From: Chloroflexota bacterium
GTDB lineage: Bacteria > Chloroflexota > UBA11872
Length of the DNA stretch: 64,000 nucleotides
Assembly (NCBI GenBank): GCA_022826485.1
Contig: JAJDUU010000021.1
Location: forward strand, 1-64,000
Direction: 5' to 3'
Shown here: positions 8,493-17,600 of the stretch, piece after piece
How positions within the stretch are numbered: the stretch's first letter is position 1
Layout: every line of letters starts with the position of its first letter
Translations under genes and position numbers: made by a program
Notes under the pieces: generated by a model
What the model was told of the DNA's origin: nothing
Seen by the model: only the letters and a program-made list of their open reading frames with translations
Databases searched by the model: none

Positions 8493-8516
8493 GAGGGCAG
8501 GCTACGGCCTGCCCTC
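8493..8516. repeat. perfect 10-bp inverted repeat with TACG loop
   Basis: GAGGGCAGGC-TACG-GCCTGCCCTC, followed on the + strand by GGCTTT. The stem resembles a terminator but no gene ends just before it on the + strand. It stands upstream of the Gfo/Idh gene and could be a repeat-family hairpin. Confidence 0.5.
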
Positions 8517-8624
8517 GGCTTTAGACGCGGTGTCTCACGCTGCGGCCGTCAGGACGGCGCGCCCGTCCTCGTTCGGCGGTGGAGCGCGAAGCGCGACCCG
8601 TGGCGCCACGGGCGCTAGCGCGAT

Positions 8625-8771
8625 TCAGCGATTCTGCTTCCTGACCCGATGCAGCATGTCGTCGATGGGATCACGTCGCAGCCACTGATAGACGGATGCG
8701 GCAACGGTGGCCGCGAGGGAGCAAACGATAAAGGTGACGGTGGCAATGTTGAGGGCGCTTAGGCCCTCCAT
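8625..8771 (-). CDS. small single-pass membrane protein (48 aa), unrecognised
   Basis: A short frame starting ATG 8771 with GAGGGGG just upstream. It encodes a 48-residue peptide with one hydrophobic segment (residues 6-28, starting ALNIATVTFIVC), then a basic/polar tail (WLRRD...LHRVRKQNR). The distribution of charge predicts the tail in the cytoplasm. No family is recognised. It lies in an otherwise non-coding 950-base region, which makes chance occurrence possible, but the membrane segment and ribosome-site-like sequence support a real gene. The frame stays open upstream of the ATG. Confidence 0.4.
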   Translation of the reverse strand: MEGLSALNIATVTFIVCSLAATVAASVYQWLRRDPIDDMLHRVRKQNR

Positions 8772-8981
8772 GGCCCCCTCAAAGAAGAAGCGAAGCAACC
8801 GACGGCCAAGGCGCGGACCCTGCGGACGCCGCCGAAACGAGCCGCACGTCGCCAGCCCTCAGCGTTCAAGTGGGTTGGTGCGCGGCGTCCGCGACTTCTG
8901 ACTTCCGGCGCCAGGCTCGGAATTTCCCGGAGTGATCTGCTCCGGCTCCATCGTCGCAAATCTGTTAATCGACATTTACAA

Positions 8982-9009
8982 TTGACACGACACTATTTTT
9001 GATTATTCA
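8982..9009 (+). promoter_or_regulatory. candidate sigma-70-like promoter in AT-rich island
   Basis: TTGACA at 8982-8987, spacer of 16, then TATTCA at 9004-9009, within the most AT-rich stretch near here. A start site near 9016 would place the palindrome at 9025-9042 in the first transcribed bases. No convincing + strand gene follows, so the product could be an untranslated or antisense RNA towards the kinase gene (inference). Confidence 0.35.
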
Positions 9010-9024
9010 TGATTGGAGTGTCAA

Positions 9025-9042
9025 GACGGTCACGTGACCGTC
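9025..9042. promoter_or_regulatory. 18-bp perfect palindrome, operator-like
   Basis: GACGGTCAC/GTGACCGTC is an uninterrupted dyad. Lack of a loop or T-tract argues against a terminator. It could be the binding site of a dimeric regulator, perhaps the winged-helix protein encoded next to it (inference). Confidence 0.4.
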
Positions 9043-9240
9043 CAAGGCAATACGGCCCGTTGCCTCGCAGGCGCCTTGCCCACCCGCGGTTGCTTGGGGT
9101 TTGGCGGGTCCAGAGAGAAGTCGCGATTTCGGCGATCGAGCGCGTCGGCTACCGCTGCTCGAGGCTCCCCGGCGGCGACAGCGTTAGGGGACGCGGCGGG
9201 TGCTTTCGCGCCTCGGGGCCGGGTGACGCGCCGCCGGCCG

Positions 9241-11598
9241 CTAGGACTTCGCCAGGCGGTAGCCGACTCCCGACTCGGTGAAGATATAGACGGGGTCTCT
9301 CGCGTTGTCGCCGAGCTTGCTGCGCAGGCCCTTGACGAACGAACGCAGCAGCGGCTGGTCCGCCGAGTGCCCCGGGCCCCAGACTCTTTCGAGCAACTGG
9401 TCATGGGTCAAGACGCGCCCGGCATTGGTCGACAATTCGAACAACAGCTTGTACTGGGTCGGCGTGAGCGCGACGGGACGACTGTCCACGGTGACTGCGT
9501 GTTCCAGGTAGTTGATGGTGAGGTCACCCAGCCGGAAGGGCTCCACCGCCTGGGCCTGGCGGTAGACGGACCGCTTGTGCAGCGCCGCCCGGATCCTTGC
9601 CACCAGCTCGGTTGGCGCGAACGGCTTCACGACGTAGTCGGCCGCGCCCATGTCAAAGGCTCTCGCGAAGTCCTGCTCCCGGCCGCGACCGGACAGGAAG
9701 ATGACGGGGACTTCGAAGACATTGGGAACGCGCTTGATGAGCTCGAAGCCGTTGGTTCCGGGCAGCACGAGATTCAGCAATACGAGATGGGGCTGCTCAA
9801 TCTCGAGCAAACGGTCCAATTCGTCCGGATCGCTGGTGACCACCACCGAGTAGCCGGCCTCCGAAAGAATGCTCCGCACGTAGCGCAGGACCTGCGGATC
9901 GTCGTCGATGGCGAGAATGCGCTCCGACGAGGCCGACGCGCCCTTGGTGCTCTCGGTCACGAAGGCCGTGTACGGTTCCGCCATCGAATCGACGGCGGGC
10001 AGGGTAAATGTGAAGCGGGTGCCACGGCCGTCGCCGTCGCTCTCGGCCCAGATGCGGCCGCCGTGCGCGTCGACGATGCCCCGGCAGATCGCCAGACCCA
10101 GGCCGTACCCCTCGATCTCCGGGCCGTCGTCGTAGTCGATCCGCGAGAATTTGCTGAACAGGCGGGGCAGTTGCTCGGCCGAGATCCCCCGGCCCTCGTC
10201 GATCACGCGCACCGTCAGGTAGAGGTCTTCCAGCGAGGCGGTCACCCGAACCGTGGACCATTGGCGCGAGTACTTCGATGCGTTGGAAAAGAGGTTGTAC
10301 AGGACCTGGCTCACTCGCTGTCGATCCACTGGAATCCTGGGCAGATCGGGAGCGACGACGACCTCGATGCTGTTTCGGTACCCGCTGCTGAGGAAGGCGT
10401 CGCGCGCGCCGTGAATCACGTCGGCGATGTCCGTGGGTTCGGGAGCCACCGACAGGGTGCCGGCCTCGATCCGTGCCAGGTCGAGGAGATTGTTGATGAG
10501 ATCCCGCATGTGGTCGGCCTGCTCTTCGATGATGCGGAAGAACTGCCGCGTCTCCGCGGGGTCCATTGGAACGGCCGCGTGCCGCGCGGTCGCGGCGGAT
10601 CCCTTGATTGACGTCAAGGGCGTGCGCAACTCGTGGCTCACCATGCCCAGGAACTCGGCGCGCAGGCGTTCCAGCTCCTCAAGCGGCGTGATGTCCTGGA
10701 CCGTGGCGACGATCGACACGATGTCGCCGTCCTCCGAATGGATCGGGGTGGCATTGACGAGCGTCGTCACCGTCTCTCCATCCGGGCGCTGGATGACGAT
10801 CTCTTCGGAGCGCAAGGTCTCGCCGCTGCTGAGCGCTCGCTGCACGGGCAGATCAGCGTGTGGGATTTCGCGACCGTCCATGCGCCGAAAGGTGAAGCTC
10901 GAAAGCGCCTGGTCGAGCGAACGGCCCTGCCCGCGCGGGCTGCCGGCAATGCGGCGCGCCTCTTCATTGAACTGCACCACTTCCCGCGTCTTGGCATCGA
11001 CAACCAGGACGCCCACGGGCGAGGTATTCACCAGGGCCGCTTGATCGGCCTTGGCCCGCTGCTCGTCGCCGTAGCGCCGGGCGTTCGTGATGGCCGCCGC
11101 GGCCTGGGCGGCAAACATCTCGAGGGTCTCTTCGTCTTCCAGGGTGAAGTCCAGCCCCCGCTTCTTCTCGCCGATGTAGATGGTGCCGACCTGGTTGCCG
11201 CCGTCACGAATCTGCGCGCTCAGAAACGAGCTGATCGCTAGGCTGAAGTCTGAAAAGCCGGCCAAGCTGACGTGGGCGGCGAAATCCCGGGTGCGCAAGG
11301 GACGCTTCAACCCGCTGAGGTATTGAAAGAAGGCAAGGCCGTCCGGGAATGCCAGGATTTGCTCGATTTCCTCGGACGTCAGACCGGAAAAGACCAGGTC
11401 TTGGAGCTCCCCGGCGTCGTCCTGGGTGGTAATCGCGGCGTAGCGCGCGTCCGTGAGCGACCGCGCGCTATCGGCAATCTCCTGCAGCACCGTCTCGAGT
11501 TCGAGGTCTTGACTGATGCGGAGAATCGCCTCCGTCAGCCGGGAGAGCCGAGTTCGCAGGCGCTCGTTTTCCGCCCGCAGGTTGTCGCCGTCCTTCAA
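9241..11598 (-). CDS. GAF-PAS histidine kinase fused to receiver and OmpR-type winged helix; receiver has Asn at phosphoacceptor
   Basis: A 785-residue signalling protein with everything on one chain. From the TTG start: coiled coil (10-25), GAF (about 30-175), PAS (185-305), HisKA with His322 in [12 protein letters not shown], HATPase with GLGLAI, receiver (about 565-675), OmpR/PhoB winged helix (about 690-785, [17 protein letters not shown] ... GVGYRLAKS). The receiver has the acidic pocket (AIDDD), the switch Ser and the Lys (YVVKPF), but the phosphoacceptor position reads VLLNLVLP, Asn codon AAT at 9772-9774. TTG 11598 has GAGG upstream; the open frame extends to 11748 as an Arg-rich, non-homologous leader. 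With no phosphoacceptor, DNA binding may be phosphorylation-independent, or the kinase may serve another receiver. Confidence 0.85.
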   Translation of the reverse strand: MKDGDNLRAENERLRTRLSRLTEAILRISQDLELETVLQEIADSARSLTDARYAAITTQDDAGELQDLVFSGLTSEEIEQILAFPDGLAFFQYLSGLKRPLRTRDFAAHVSLAGFSDFSLAISSFLSAQIRDGGNQVGTIYIGEKKRGLDFTLEDEETLEMFAAQAAAAITNARRYGDEQRAKADQAALVNTSPVGVLVVDAKTREVVQFNEEARRIAGSPRGQGRSLDQALSSFTFRRMDGREIPHADLPVQRALSSGETLRSEEIVIQRPDGETVTTLVNATPIHSEDGDIVSIVATVQDITPLEELERLRAEFLGMVSHELRTPLTSIKGSAATARHAAVPMDPAETRQFFRIIEEQADHMRDLINNLLDLARIEAGTLSVAPEPTDIADVIHGARDAFLSSGYRNSIEVVVAPDLPRIPVDRQRVSQVLYNLFSNASKYSRQWSTVRVTASLEDLYLTVRVIDEGRGISAEQLPRLFSKFSRIDYDDGPEIEGYGLGLAICRGIVDAHGGRIWAESDGDGRGTRFTFTLPAVDSMAEPYTAFVTESTKGASASSERILAIDDDPQVLRYVRSILSEAGYSVVVTSDPDELDRLLEIEQPHLVLLNLVLPGTNGFELIKRVPNVFEVPVIFLSGRGREQDFARAFDMGAADYVVKPFAPTELVARIRAALHKRSVYRQAQAVEPFRLGDLTINYLEHAVTVDSRPVALTPTQYKLLFELSTNAGRVLTHDQLLERVWGPGHSADQPLLRSFVKGLRSKLGDNARDPVYIFTESGVGYRLAKS

Positions 11599-11764
11599 AT
11601 CCGTACCTCGAGACGCATACCGCTTCGTCGGCAATAGTCTGCCACGCCGCCGGCGCGGCGGGTGCCGCGACGGCTTGGGCCGCCGACGCCGCTCCGAGCG
11701 ATCCGGCCGCTTCAACCGGAGGCACGGAGTCAGCGGCGACCGGTGCAAGCTTGGCGAGCGGCGG

Positions 11765-11989
11765 CTTTACCTCATTGGTCCTGCCGGCATCTCGCTGCTG
11801 ACCAGCGGCCTGCTGGCGACGTTCATGGGCGGCGTGAGCTTCGGCGGCCGCTCACTCGATGGCACCCTCACGCCCGAGCTGGTGATCCTGGCGCTGGCCG
11901 TGTCGGTGGCCATCGGCCTGGTGTTCGGCATCTACCCCGCCAACCGCGCCGCGCGGCTGCGGCCCATCGAGGCGCTGCGGTACGAGTAG
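11765..11989 (+). pseudogene. ABC transporter permease (MacB/FtsX type) C-terminal remnant
   Basis: A frame ending at 11989 encodes [21 protein letters not shown] ... [22 protein letters not shown], the unmistakable last part of a MacB/FtsX-like permease: two membrane segments and the [15 protein letters not shown](Y/E) C-terminus. Everything upstream is missing; about 75 recognisable residues remain of a family normally near 400. The upstream edge runs into the start region of the sensor kinase, and a MITE-like element follows the stop. Likely a deletion remnant. Confidence 0.7.
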
Positions 11990-12006
11990 GGCGGCGCTCG
12001 ACTTTC

Positions 12007-12156
12007 TAGGGAACCTCTGAACAGATAGGAGACCCTTGCCGACATGCGCCCCCATCCGTTCGGCAACTCCTTCGACAAGCTCAGAGCCTGCCCCGTACCT
12101 GATACGGGGACGAACGGATGGGGACGCGGCTCACCGACTCAATCAGAGCTTTCCTA
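12007..12156. repeat. MITE-like element A, copy 1
   Basis: A 150-base element with terminal inverted repeats TAGGGAACCTCTGA (12007-12020) and TCAGAGCTTTCCTA (12143-12156), 12 of 14 matching. The interior has CCCCATCCGTTCG...CGAACGGATGGGG arms around the CTTCGACAAGCTCAG core. Copy 2 lies at 34875-34999. Both begin just after a stop codon. Copy 1 carries an extra segment with the palindrome CCCCGTACCTGATACGGGG. Confidence 0.65.
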
Positions 12157-12219
12157 AGGCCCGGCCGGACTGGATTCCGGCGTCCGCCGGAATGACGGAG
12201 GGGTTACGCAAGGGTCTCC
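12028..12219. repeat. MITE-like element B, copy 2 (overlaps element A)
   Basis: Bounded by perfect 12-bp inverted repeats GGAGACCCTTGC (12028-12039) and GCAAGGGTCTCC (12208-12219). The right half (GGACTGGATTCCGGC, GCCGGAATGACGGAGGG) matches copy 1 at 5414-5570. The overlap with element A suggests nested or recombined elements. Confidence 0.55.
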
Positions 12220-12277
12220 TTCCGCGGGAATGACGGGCTCAAAGCGGCGCACTACCGCTTGGGTTCTTTCCCTCTCT

Positions 12278-12300
12278 GTTCGGTTTTTGTTTGGTATAGT
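12278..12300 (+). promoter_or_regulatory. SOS-box-like GTTC-N7-GTTT motif and -10 of the imuA operon
   Basis: GTTC (12278-12281), seven bases, GTTT (12289-12292), then GGTATAGT with a good -10 (TATAGT, 12295-12300). The alphaproteobacterial LexA site is GTTC-N7-GTTC, and imuA-imuB-dnaE2 operons are classically LexA-controlled. A related motif with the same downstream context occurs at 22740-22761. Whether this lineage's LexA uses this site is an inference. Confidence 0.45.
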
Positions 12301-13165
12301 GGCGTCCCGTCCTGCCTGGGGCTTTGCACTGCCTCTACCCGACCGCGAGCGTCCTGCCGCGCTGCGGCGCGCCGTGCGCGACATCGAGCAGCGCATGGGG
12401 CTGCATGCCGCCGGGCGCCTGTTCGGCGTCAGTGCGCCGGACGCCGGCTTTGCCACCGGCATCCCGGCGCTGGACCGGGCCACCGGGTTCGATGGGATTC
12501 CGCGTGGGCGCGTGAGCGAGGTCACCGGCCTGTCCGGCGGCGGGGCGCTGACGCTGGGGTTGCGGAGCCTGGCCGCCGCGCTGGATCAGGGCGGATTGGC
12601 GGCCTACGTCGACCTGCCGGGCACGTTCGCTCCAACCGCGGGCGCGGCCCTGGGTCTCGATCTGTCGCGCCTGGTGGTGGTGCGCCCGCCGGACGCCGAC
12701 GCGGCGCTGCAGGCGACCGCCACGCTGCTGCGCAGCAACGCCTTCGAGGCCCTGTTGCTGGACCTGGAGGCCATCCGTCCGCCCGTCAACCGCTGGTCGC
12801 ACCTGGCCGACCTGGCGGGACGCGGGGCGGCGGGGCTGGTGGTGGTGACAGCGTCGGGCGGGAGGCGCGTCACCGGATTGCCTTACCTGGCCTCCCTGCG
12901 GCTCGGCGTGGCCTGCCGCGGCTGGCGCTGGCAGCGCAGTCGCCTGACCCAGGCGCCGGTCGGGCTGGCGCTGGAGGTCCGGGTGCTGAAGTCGCGCAGC
13001 GGCACGGGCGTGCGGCGCCTCGTCATCGACTGTCCGTTTCTCAGGAGATCCGGTGGACCGCAAGACGCTCTGCCTCTGGATGCCGCGCTTCCGCACCACG
13101 GTGGAAGCGCAGACGCACCCGGAATGGTCGGCGCAGCCGCTGGCGATCTACGCGTCGCAAGCTAA
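12299..13165 (+). CDS. imuA: ImuA, RecA-like mutasome accessory protein
   Basis: First gene of a mutasome operon. ImuA proteins are RecA/SulA-like and bind ImuB to help DnaE2 translesion synthesis. Recognisable parts: the N-terminal helix LRRAVRDIEQRMG, the entry FATGIPALDRATGFDGIPRGRVSEV, and the degraded P-loop region GLSGGGALTLGL, which lacks the Walker Lys, as expected for the family rather than RecA itself. The start is uncertain: the frame is open from 12230, but the putative -10 lies at 12295-12300, so GTG 12299, GTG 12374 or ATG 12395 are all possible. The 3' end overlaps imuB by 113 bases. Confidence 0.78.
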   Translation: MASRPAWGFALPLPDRERPAALRRAVRDIEQRMGLHAAGRLFGVSAPDAGFATGIPALDRATGFDGIPRGRVSEVTGLSGGGALTLGLRSLAAALDQGGLAAYVDLPGTFAPTAGAALGLDLSRLVVVRPPDADAALQATATLLRSNAFEALLLDLEAIRPPVNRWSHLADLAGRGAAGLVVVTASGGRRVTGLPYLASLRLGVACRGWRWQRSRLTQAPVGLALEVRVLKSRSGTGVRRLVIDCPFLRRSGGPQDALPLDAALPHHGGSADAPGMVGAAAGDLRVAS

Positions 13166-14609
13166 CCAGCGGCGGCTGATCGAGCTTTCCGACGCCGCTC
13201 GCGACGCCGGGTTGCGGCTGGGAATGGCGGTCAAGGAAGCGGCGCAGCGCTGTCCGCGGGGCGTCTACGTGCCCGACGATCCGCCGCGCTACGCCCGCGC
13301 GTTCGCGGCGGTGCTGGACGTGCTGGATCGCTTCTCCCCGCTGGTAGAGGACGCCGGGATGGGGCTGGCGTTTGCCGACGCGGCGGGCCTGGCGCCGCTC
13401 TACGGCCCCGACGCGGCGCTGGGCGCGCGGGTGCGCCGCGACGTCGCGGCGGAAACCGGACATGCGGCCCATATCGGACTGGCGACGGGACGCCTGGCGG
13501 CGGAGGTCGGGGCGCGCACGGCGGGCGCGGCGGGCGTCACCGTCGTTGAAACTTCCGACCGGGCCTATCTGGCCGAGCAGCCCGTCGAGCGGCTGCCGCT
13601 GGACGAGCGGACGCTGGCCACCCTGCAGACGCTGGGCATCGACACGATCGGCGCGTTTGCCGCCCTGCCGGCCAACGCCGTGCGGACGCGCTACGGAGTC
13701 GAAGGCGCACAGGCATGGCGGCTGGCCCGCGGCGAAGAGCTCAGACCCCTACGCGGTCGGACGCGGCCGCTCGTGCTGCACGAGGCGGCCGACTTCGAGT
13801 GGGAGGAGCACAACGTGGACCGTCTCGCCTTCACCCTGCAAGCCCTGGCGCAGCGCCTGGCCGCTCGTCTGGCCCAGCGGGATCTGATGGCGCAGCAGGT
13901 AGGCGGCCGGATCGAGCGCAGCGACGGCACGGTCCAGCGGTTCGCGCTGCCGCTGCCCGAGCCGTCGGCCGCGGCCGCCACCTTTCGCGACGCGGCCCGC
14001 TGGCGCTTCGAGGCGTGGGCCGACACCGCGCAAGCCGACGCAGTCATGCCGGAGATTTCATCCCACCAGCCCGGCGTGGTGCGCATGAGCCTGGACGTGC
14101 GGCAGCTGGCGCCGGGCGTCGGCACGCAACGGTCGCTGCTCGGCAACCGGTCGGAGCGCCTGGCGCGCGCCAACCACGCGATCAGCCGGCTGCGGGCGCA
14201 GTTGGGCGACGCCGCGCTGTTTCGCCTGGCGCTCCGTCCCGACGCCTTCACCCTCGAGACGGCCGCCCGCCGGCTTGACGCCTACGTTGAGGAGTCGCAC
14301 TCGCGCGATGCGTCCCCGCCCTCGGCAGCGTGGCTGACCGGCCTGGTGGGCGCGCGCGGGCTCACGCGGCTCTTCACCCCGCCCCGTCCGGTGCGCCTCG
14401 GCCAAGACAAGGACGCCCGCTGGGTGACGCTCGAAGGCGCGACCAGGAAAGTCGTCGCCAGCTATGGGCCGCAGCGGGTGCAGACGGAGTGGTGGGCGGA
14501 ACCCGTCGATCGGGACTACCTGCACGTGCAGTTGGACGACGGCCGCGGCCTCGTGCTCTACCACGACCGCGCCCAGGGTCGCTGGTTTGCCCAGGGAGCG
14601 CTCGATTGA
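13053..14609 (+). CDS. imuB: ImuB, inactive-type Y-family polymerase homolog
   Basis: A 518-residue DNA polymerase Y-family protein (UmuC/DinB related). GTG 13053 has AGGAG eight bases upstream. The N-terminus LCLWMPRFRT replaces the D-x-D-x-F-Y metal-binding motif of active Y polymerases, and the later SxDE motif reads VEDAGMGLAFADAAG, so catalytic carboxylates are missing as in ImuB. These proteins act as hub adaptors that bind the sliding clamp and DnaE2. The fingers/palm (QRCPRGVYVPDDPPRYARAF), helix-hairpin-helix region (LQTLGIDTIGAFAAL) and little-finger part are all present. The TGA stop overlaps the TTG start of dnaE2. Confidence 0.9.
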   Translation: MDRKTLCLWMPRFRTTVEAQTHPEWSAQPLAIYASQANQRRLIELSDAARDAGLRLGMAVKEAAQRCPRGVYVPDDPPRYARAFAAVLDVLDRFSPLVEDAGMGLAFADAAGLAPLYGPDAALGARVRRDVAAETGHAAHIGLATGRLAAEVGARTAGAAGVTVVETSDRAYLAEQPVERLPLDERTLATLQTLGIDTIGAFAALPANAVRTRYGVEGAQAWRLARGEELRPLRGRTRPLVLHEAADFEWEEHNVDRLAFTLQALAQRLAARLAQRDLMAQQVGGRIERSDGTVQRFALPLPEPSAAAATFRDAARWRFEAWADTAQADAVMPEISSHQPGVVRMSLDVRQLAPGVGTQRSLLGNRSERLARANHAISRLRAQLGDAALFRLALRPDAFTLETAARRLDAYVEESHSRDASPPSAAWLTGLVGARGLTRLFTPPRPVRLGQDKDARWVTLEGATRKVVASYGPQRVQTEWWAEPVDRDYLHVQLDDGRGLVLYHDRAQGRWFAQGALD

Positions 14610-17600
14610 CCCGCCCCGCCTACGCCGAGCTGCACGCGCACAGCAACTTCTCCTTTCTGGATGGCGCGTCGCATCCCGAGGAACTGGCGGCGCGCGCCGC
14701 CGAGCTGGGGTTGGCGGCGCTGGCGATCACGGATCACAACGGGGTCTACGGCGCGGTGCGGTTCTCCCACGCGGCGCGGGAGCACGGCCTGCGTCCCATC
14801 GTGGGCATGGAAGCCAGTCTGTCCGAGGGCCATCACCTCACCCTGCTGACACGCGACCGGGAGGGCTACGCCAACATCTGCCGGCTGGCCACCGCGGCGC
14901 ACCGCGACCGGCCCAAGGGAACGGCGGAGCTCGACCTCGACACCCTGGCACGGCACACGCGCGGGCTGATTGGGCTGTCGGGCTGCCTGCGGGGCGCGAT
15001 TCCGACCGCGGCGCTGCACGGTGACGACCGCCAGGCCATCGAGCAGGCGGGAACCTATGCCGAGCTATTCGAGCCCGGCGGCTTCTTCCTCGAGCTCCAG
15101 GACCATCGTCTCGAAGCGGAGCACCTAGCCAACGCCGGGTTGCTCGACATCGCGCGGCGCACCGGGCTGCCGCTGGCGGCCACCAACAACGTCCACTACC
15201 ACGACCGCGCGCGTGCGCGGCTGCAGGACGTGCTGGTCTGCATCAAACACACCACCACGCTGGAAACGGCGGGGCGGCGGCTGCGGCCCAATCACGAGTT
15301 CGTGCTCAAGTCCGCCACGGAAATGGCGCGGCTGTTCGACGGCGTCCCCGAGGCGATCGACAACACCCTGCGCATTGCCGAGATGTGCGACTTCGACCTG
15401 AGCCGCAAGCTCGAATACGGCCTGCCCACGTTTCCCACGCCCGACGGCGAGTCGGAATACGGCTACATGGAGCGACTGGTCTGGGAGGGCGCGCGGCAGC
15501 GGTATCCCGACCTCGACGAAACGGTGCGCGAGCGCGTGCGGCGGGAGCTGCGGTACGTCAAGGACCTGCGGCTGGCAGGCTATTTCCTCACCGTCCGCGA
15601 CCTGGTGGACTTCTGTCACCGCCACGACATCCTGGTCAACACCCGCGGCTCGGCGCCCGGCTCGATCCTCTGCTATGCCCTCGGCATCTCGATGGTCGAT
15701 CCCATCGCCGCCGGGCTGATGTTCGAGCGGTTCATGTCGCCGGATCGGGACGAGCCACCCGACATCGATCTGGACATCGAGCACCAGGAGCGCGAGCGGG
15801 TGATCCAGTACGTCTACGAGCGCTACGGCCGCCACCGCGCGGCCATGGTGGCGAACGTGATCTGCTTTCGCGGGCGCTCGGCCATCCGCGACGTGGGCAA
15901 GGCGTTGGGGCTGCCGCAAGCCCAGGTGGACCGCCTGGCGGAGCGGCTGCAATGGCATCCCAGCGTGGAGATGCCGCACCCGGACCAGGCCGGCGACGAC
16001 CTGCCGCGCGAGGTCTCCAATCGCGTGGGCCGCGACCTGCTGGAGCTGAGCCGGCAGATCGTCGACTTCCCCCGGCACCTGGGCATCCACACCGGCGGCA
16101 TGATCATCGCCTCGCACCCGCTGGACGCGTCGGTGCCGATCGAGCCGGCGACGATGGAGGGTCGCACCGTGGCGCAGTGGGACAAGGACGACTGCGCCGA
16201 CGCCGGGCTGCTGAAGATCGACCTGCTGGGGCTGGGCATGCTCACGCTGATCCAGCGGGCCTTCAGGCTCATCGAGCAGCGGTGCGGCCGGCGCCTGGCG
16301 CTGGCGGACTTCACCTTCGACGACCCCAGGGTCTACGACGCGATCTGCGCGGCCGACACCATCGGCATATTCCAGGTGGAAAGCCGGGCCCAGATGCACG
16401 TGCTGCCGCAGACCCGGCCACGGTGCTTCTACGACCTGGTGGTGCAGGTGGCGATCATCCGACCCGGGCCGATGACCACCAAGATGCACCGGCGCTGGAT
16501 CCTGCGCCGCACCGGGCAGGAGGCGGACGATCCCGTGTGGCCCGGCCTGGAATCGGTGCTGCAACGCACGCTGGGTCTGCCGATCTTCCAGGAGCAGTGC
16601 CTCCAGATCGCCATGGTCGCGGCCGGGTTCTCGGCGACCAAGGCCGACGCGCTGCGGCGCGCGATGAGCCGCAAGCGCTCTCTGGCGCATATCCAGGCGC
16701 TGCAGGACGACCTGATGCAGGGCATGGTCCGCAACGGCATCCCCGCGGCGACGGCGGAGCAGATCTATGCGCAGATCGAAGGCTACGCGGGCTATGGATT
16801 TCCCGAGGCGCACTCCTGCGCCTTCGCCCTGCTGGTGTACGTCTCGGCGTGGCTCAAGGTGCATCACCACGCGGCGTTCACCTGCGCGATTCTCAACAGC
16901 CAGCCCATGGGCTTCTACAGCCCGCACACGCTGGTGGGCGACGCCCAGCGGCACGGGGTGACGGTGCGTCCCGTGGACATCCGGCACAGCCGCTTCGAGT
17001 GCACCGTCGGGCCGGACGGCGCGGTGCGAATGGGCTATCGGTACGTGGAAGGTTTGGGCGAGGCCCACCGCGAGCAGCTGGATGAAGCGTTCGTTCGCGG
17101 GCCGTATCGCTCGCTGGAAGACTTCTGCCGCCGGACGCGATTGCCGATCAACGTTTTGGAAGCGCTGGCCACGGCCGGGGCATTTCGAAGCCTGGGGCTG
17201 AACCGGCGCGCGGCCCTGTGGCAGGTGCAGGCCCAGGCACCGGCGGCCCACGGCGGGGAACTGCCGAACCTGGCGGCGGAGCTGGAGGAACCGGTGGCGC
17301 TGCCGCCGGCCGACACGCTGGTGCAGGTGCGGATGGACTTCGCCGCCACCGGACTCTCGACCCGCTGGCGCGGCCTGGAGTTCCTGCGTCCGGCCCTGGC
17401 GCAAGCCGGCGTACTGCGCGCCGCCGACCTGCTGGACCTGGCCGCCAAGCGGCGGCGCAAAGATCCGAACGGCGCAGCACACCCACCGACGGTCACGACA
17501 CGGCGCGCGCGCATTCCCCGGGTCTCAATTCCGGCCGCCGAGCGCCCGCCGATGCCGCGCCCGCGCGGCGGTCGAGGTCACCGGCCGCCCCATCCCGTGG

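Larger units (their letters stand above)
8287..9240. other. long low-coding region between Gfo/Idh gene and sensor kinase
   Basis: About 950 bases. It contains the TACG-loop hairpin at 8493, the candidate 48-aa membrane ORF at 8625-8771, an AT-rich island at about 8950-9015 and an 18-bp palindrome at 9025-9042. Longer frames here are Arg/Pro-rich and look like shadows. Confidence 0.6.

Noticed and set aside
9013-10611. 532-residue + strand frame
   Set aside because: It is antisense to the sensor kinase, with shadow-like composition and no family similarity.
12007-12219. CRISPR array
   Set aside because: The repeats are inverted and irregular, not direct repeats with spacers, and there are no cas genes.
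14330-14605. Upstream extension of dnaE2 to 14330
   Set aside because: This part is a shadow of imuB; homology starts at TTG 14606 with its own ribosome site.
15125-17482. 785-residue minus-strand frame
   Set aside because: Shadow of dnaE2; rich in His/Arg/Gln with no domain.
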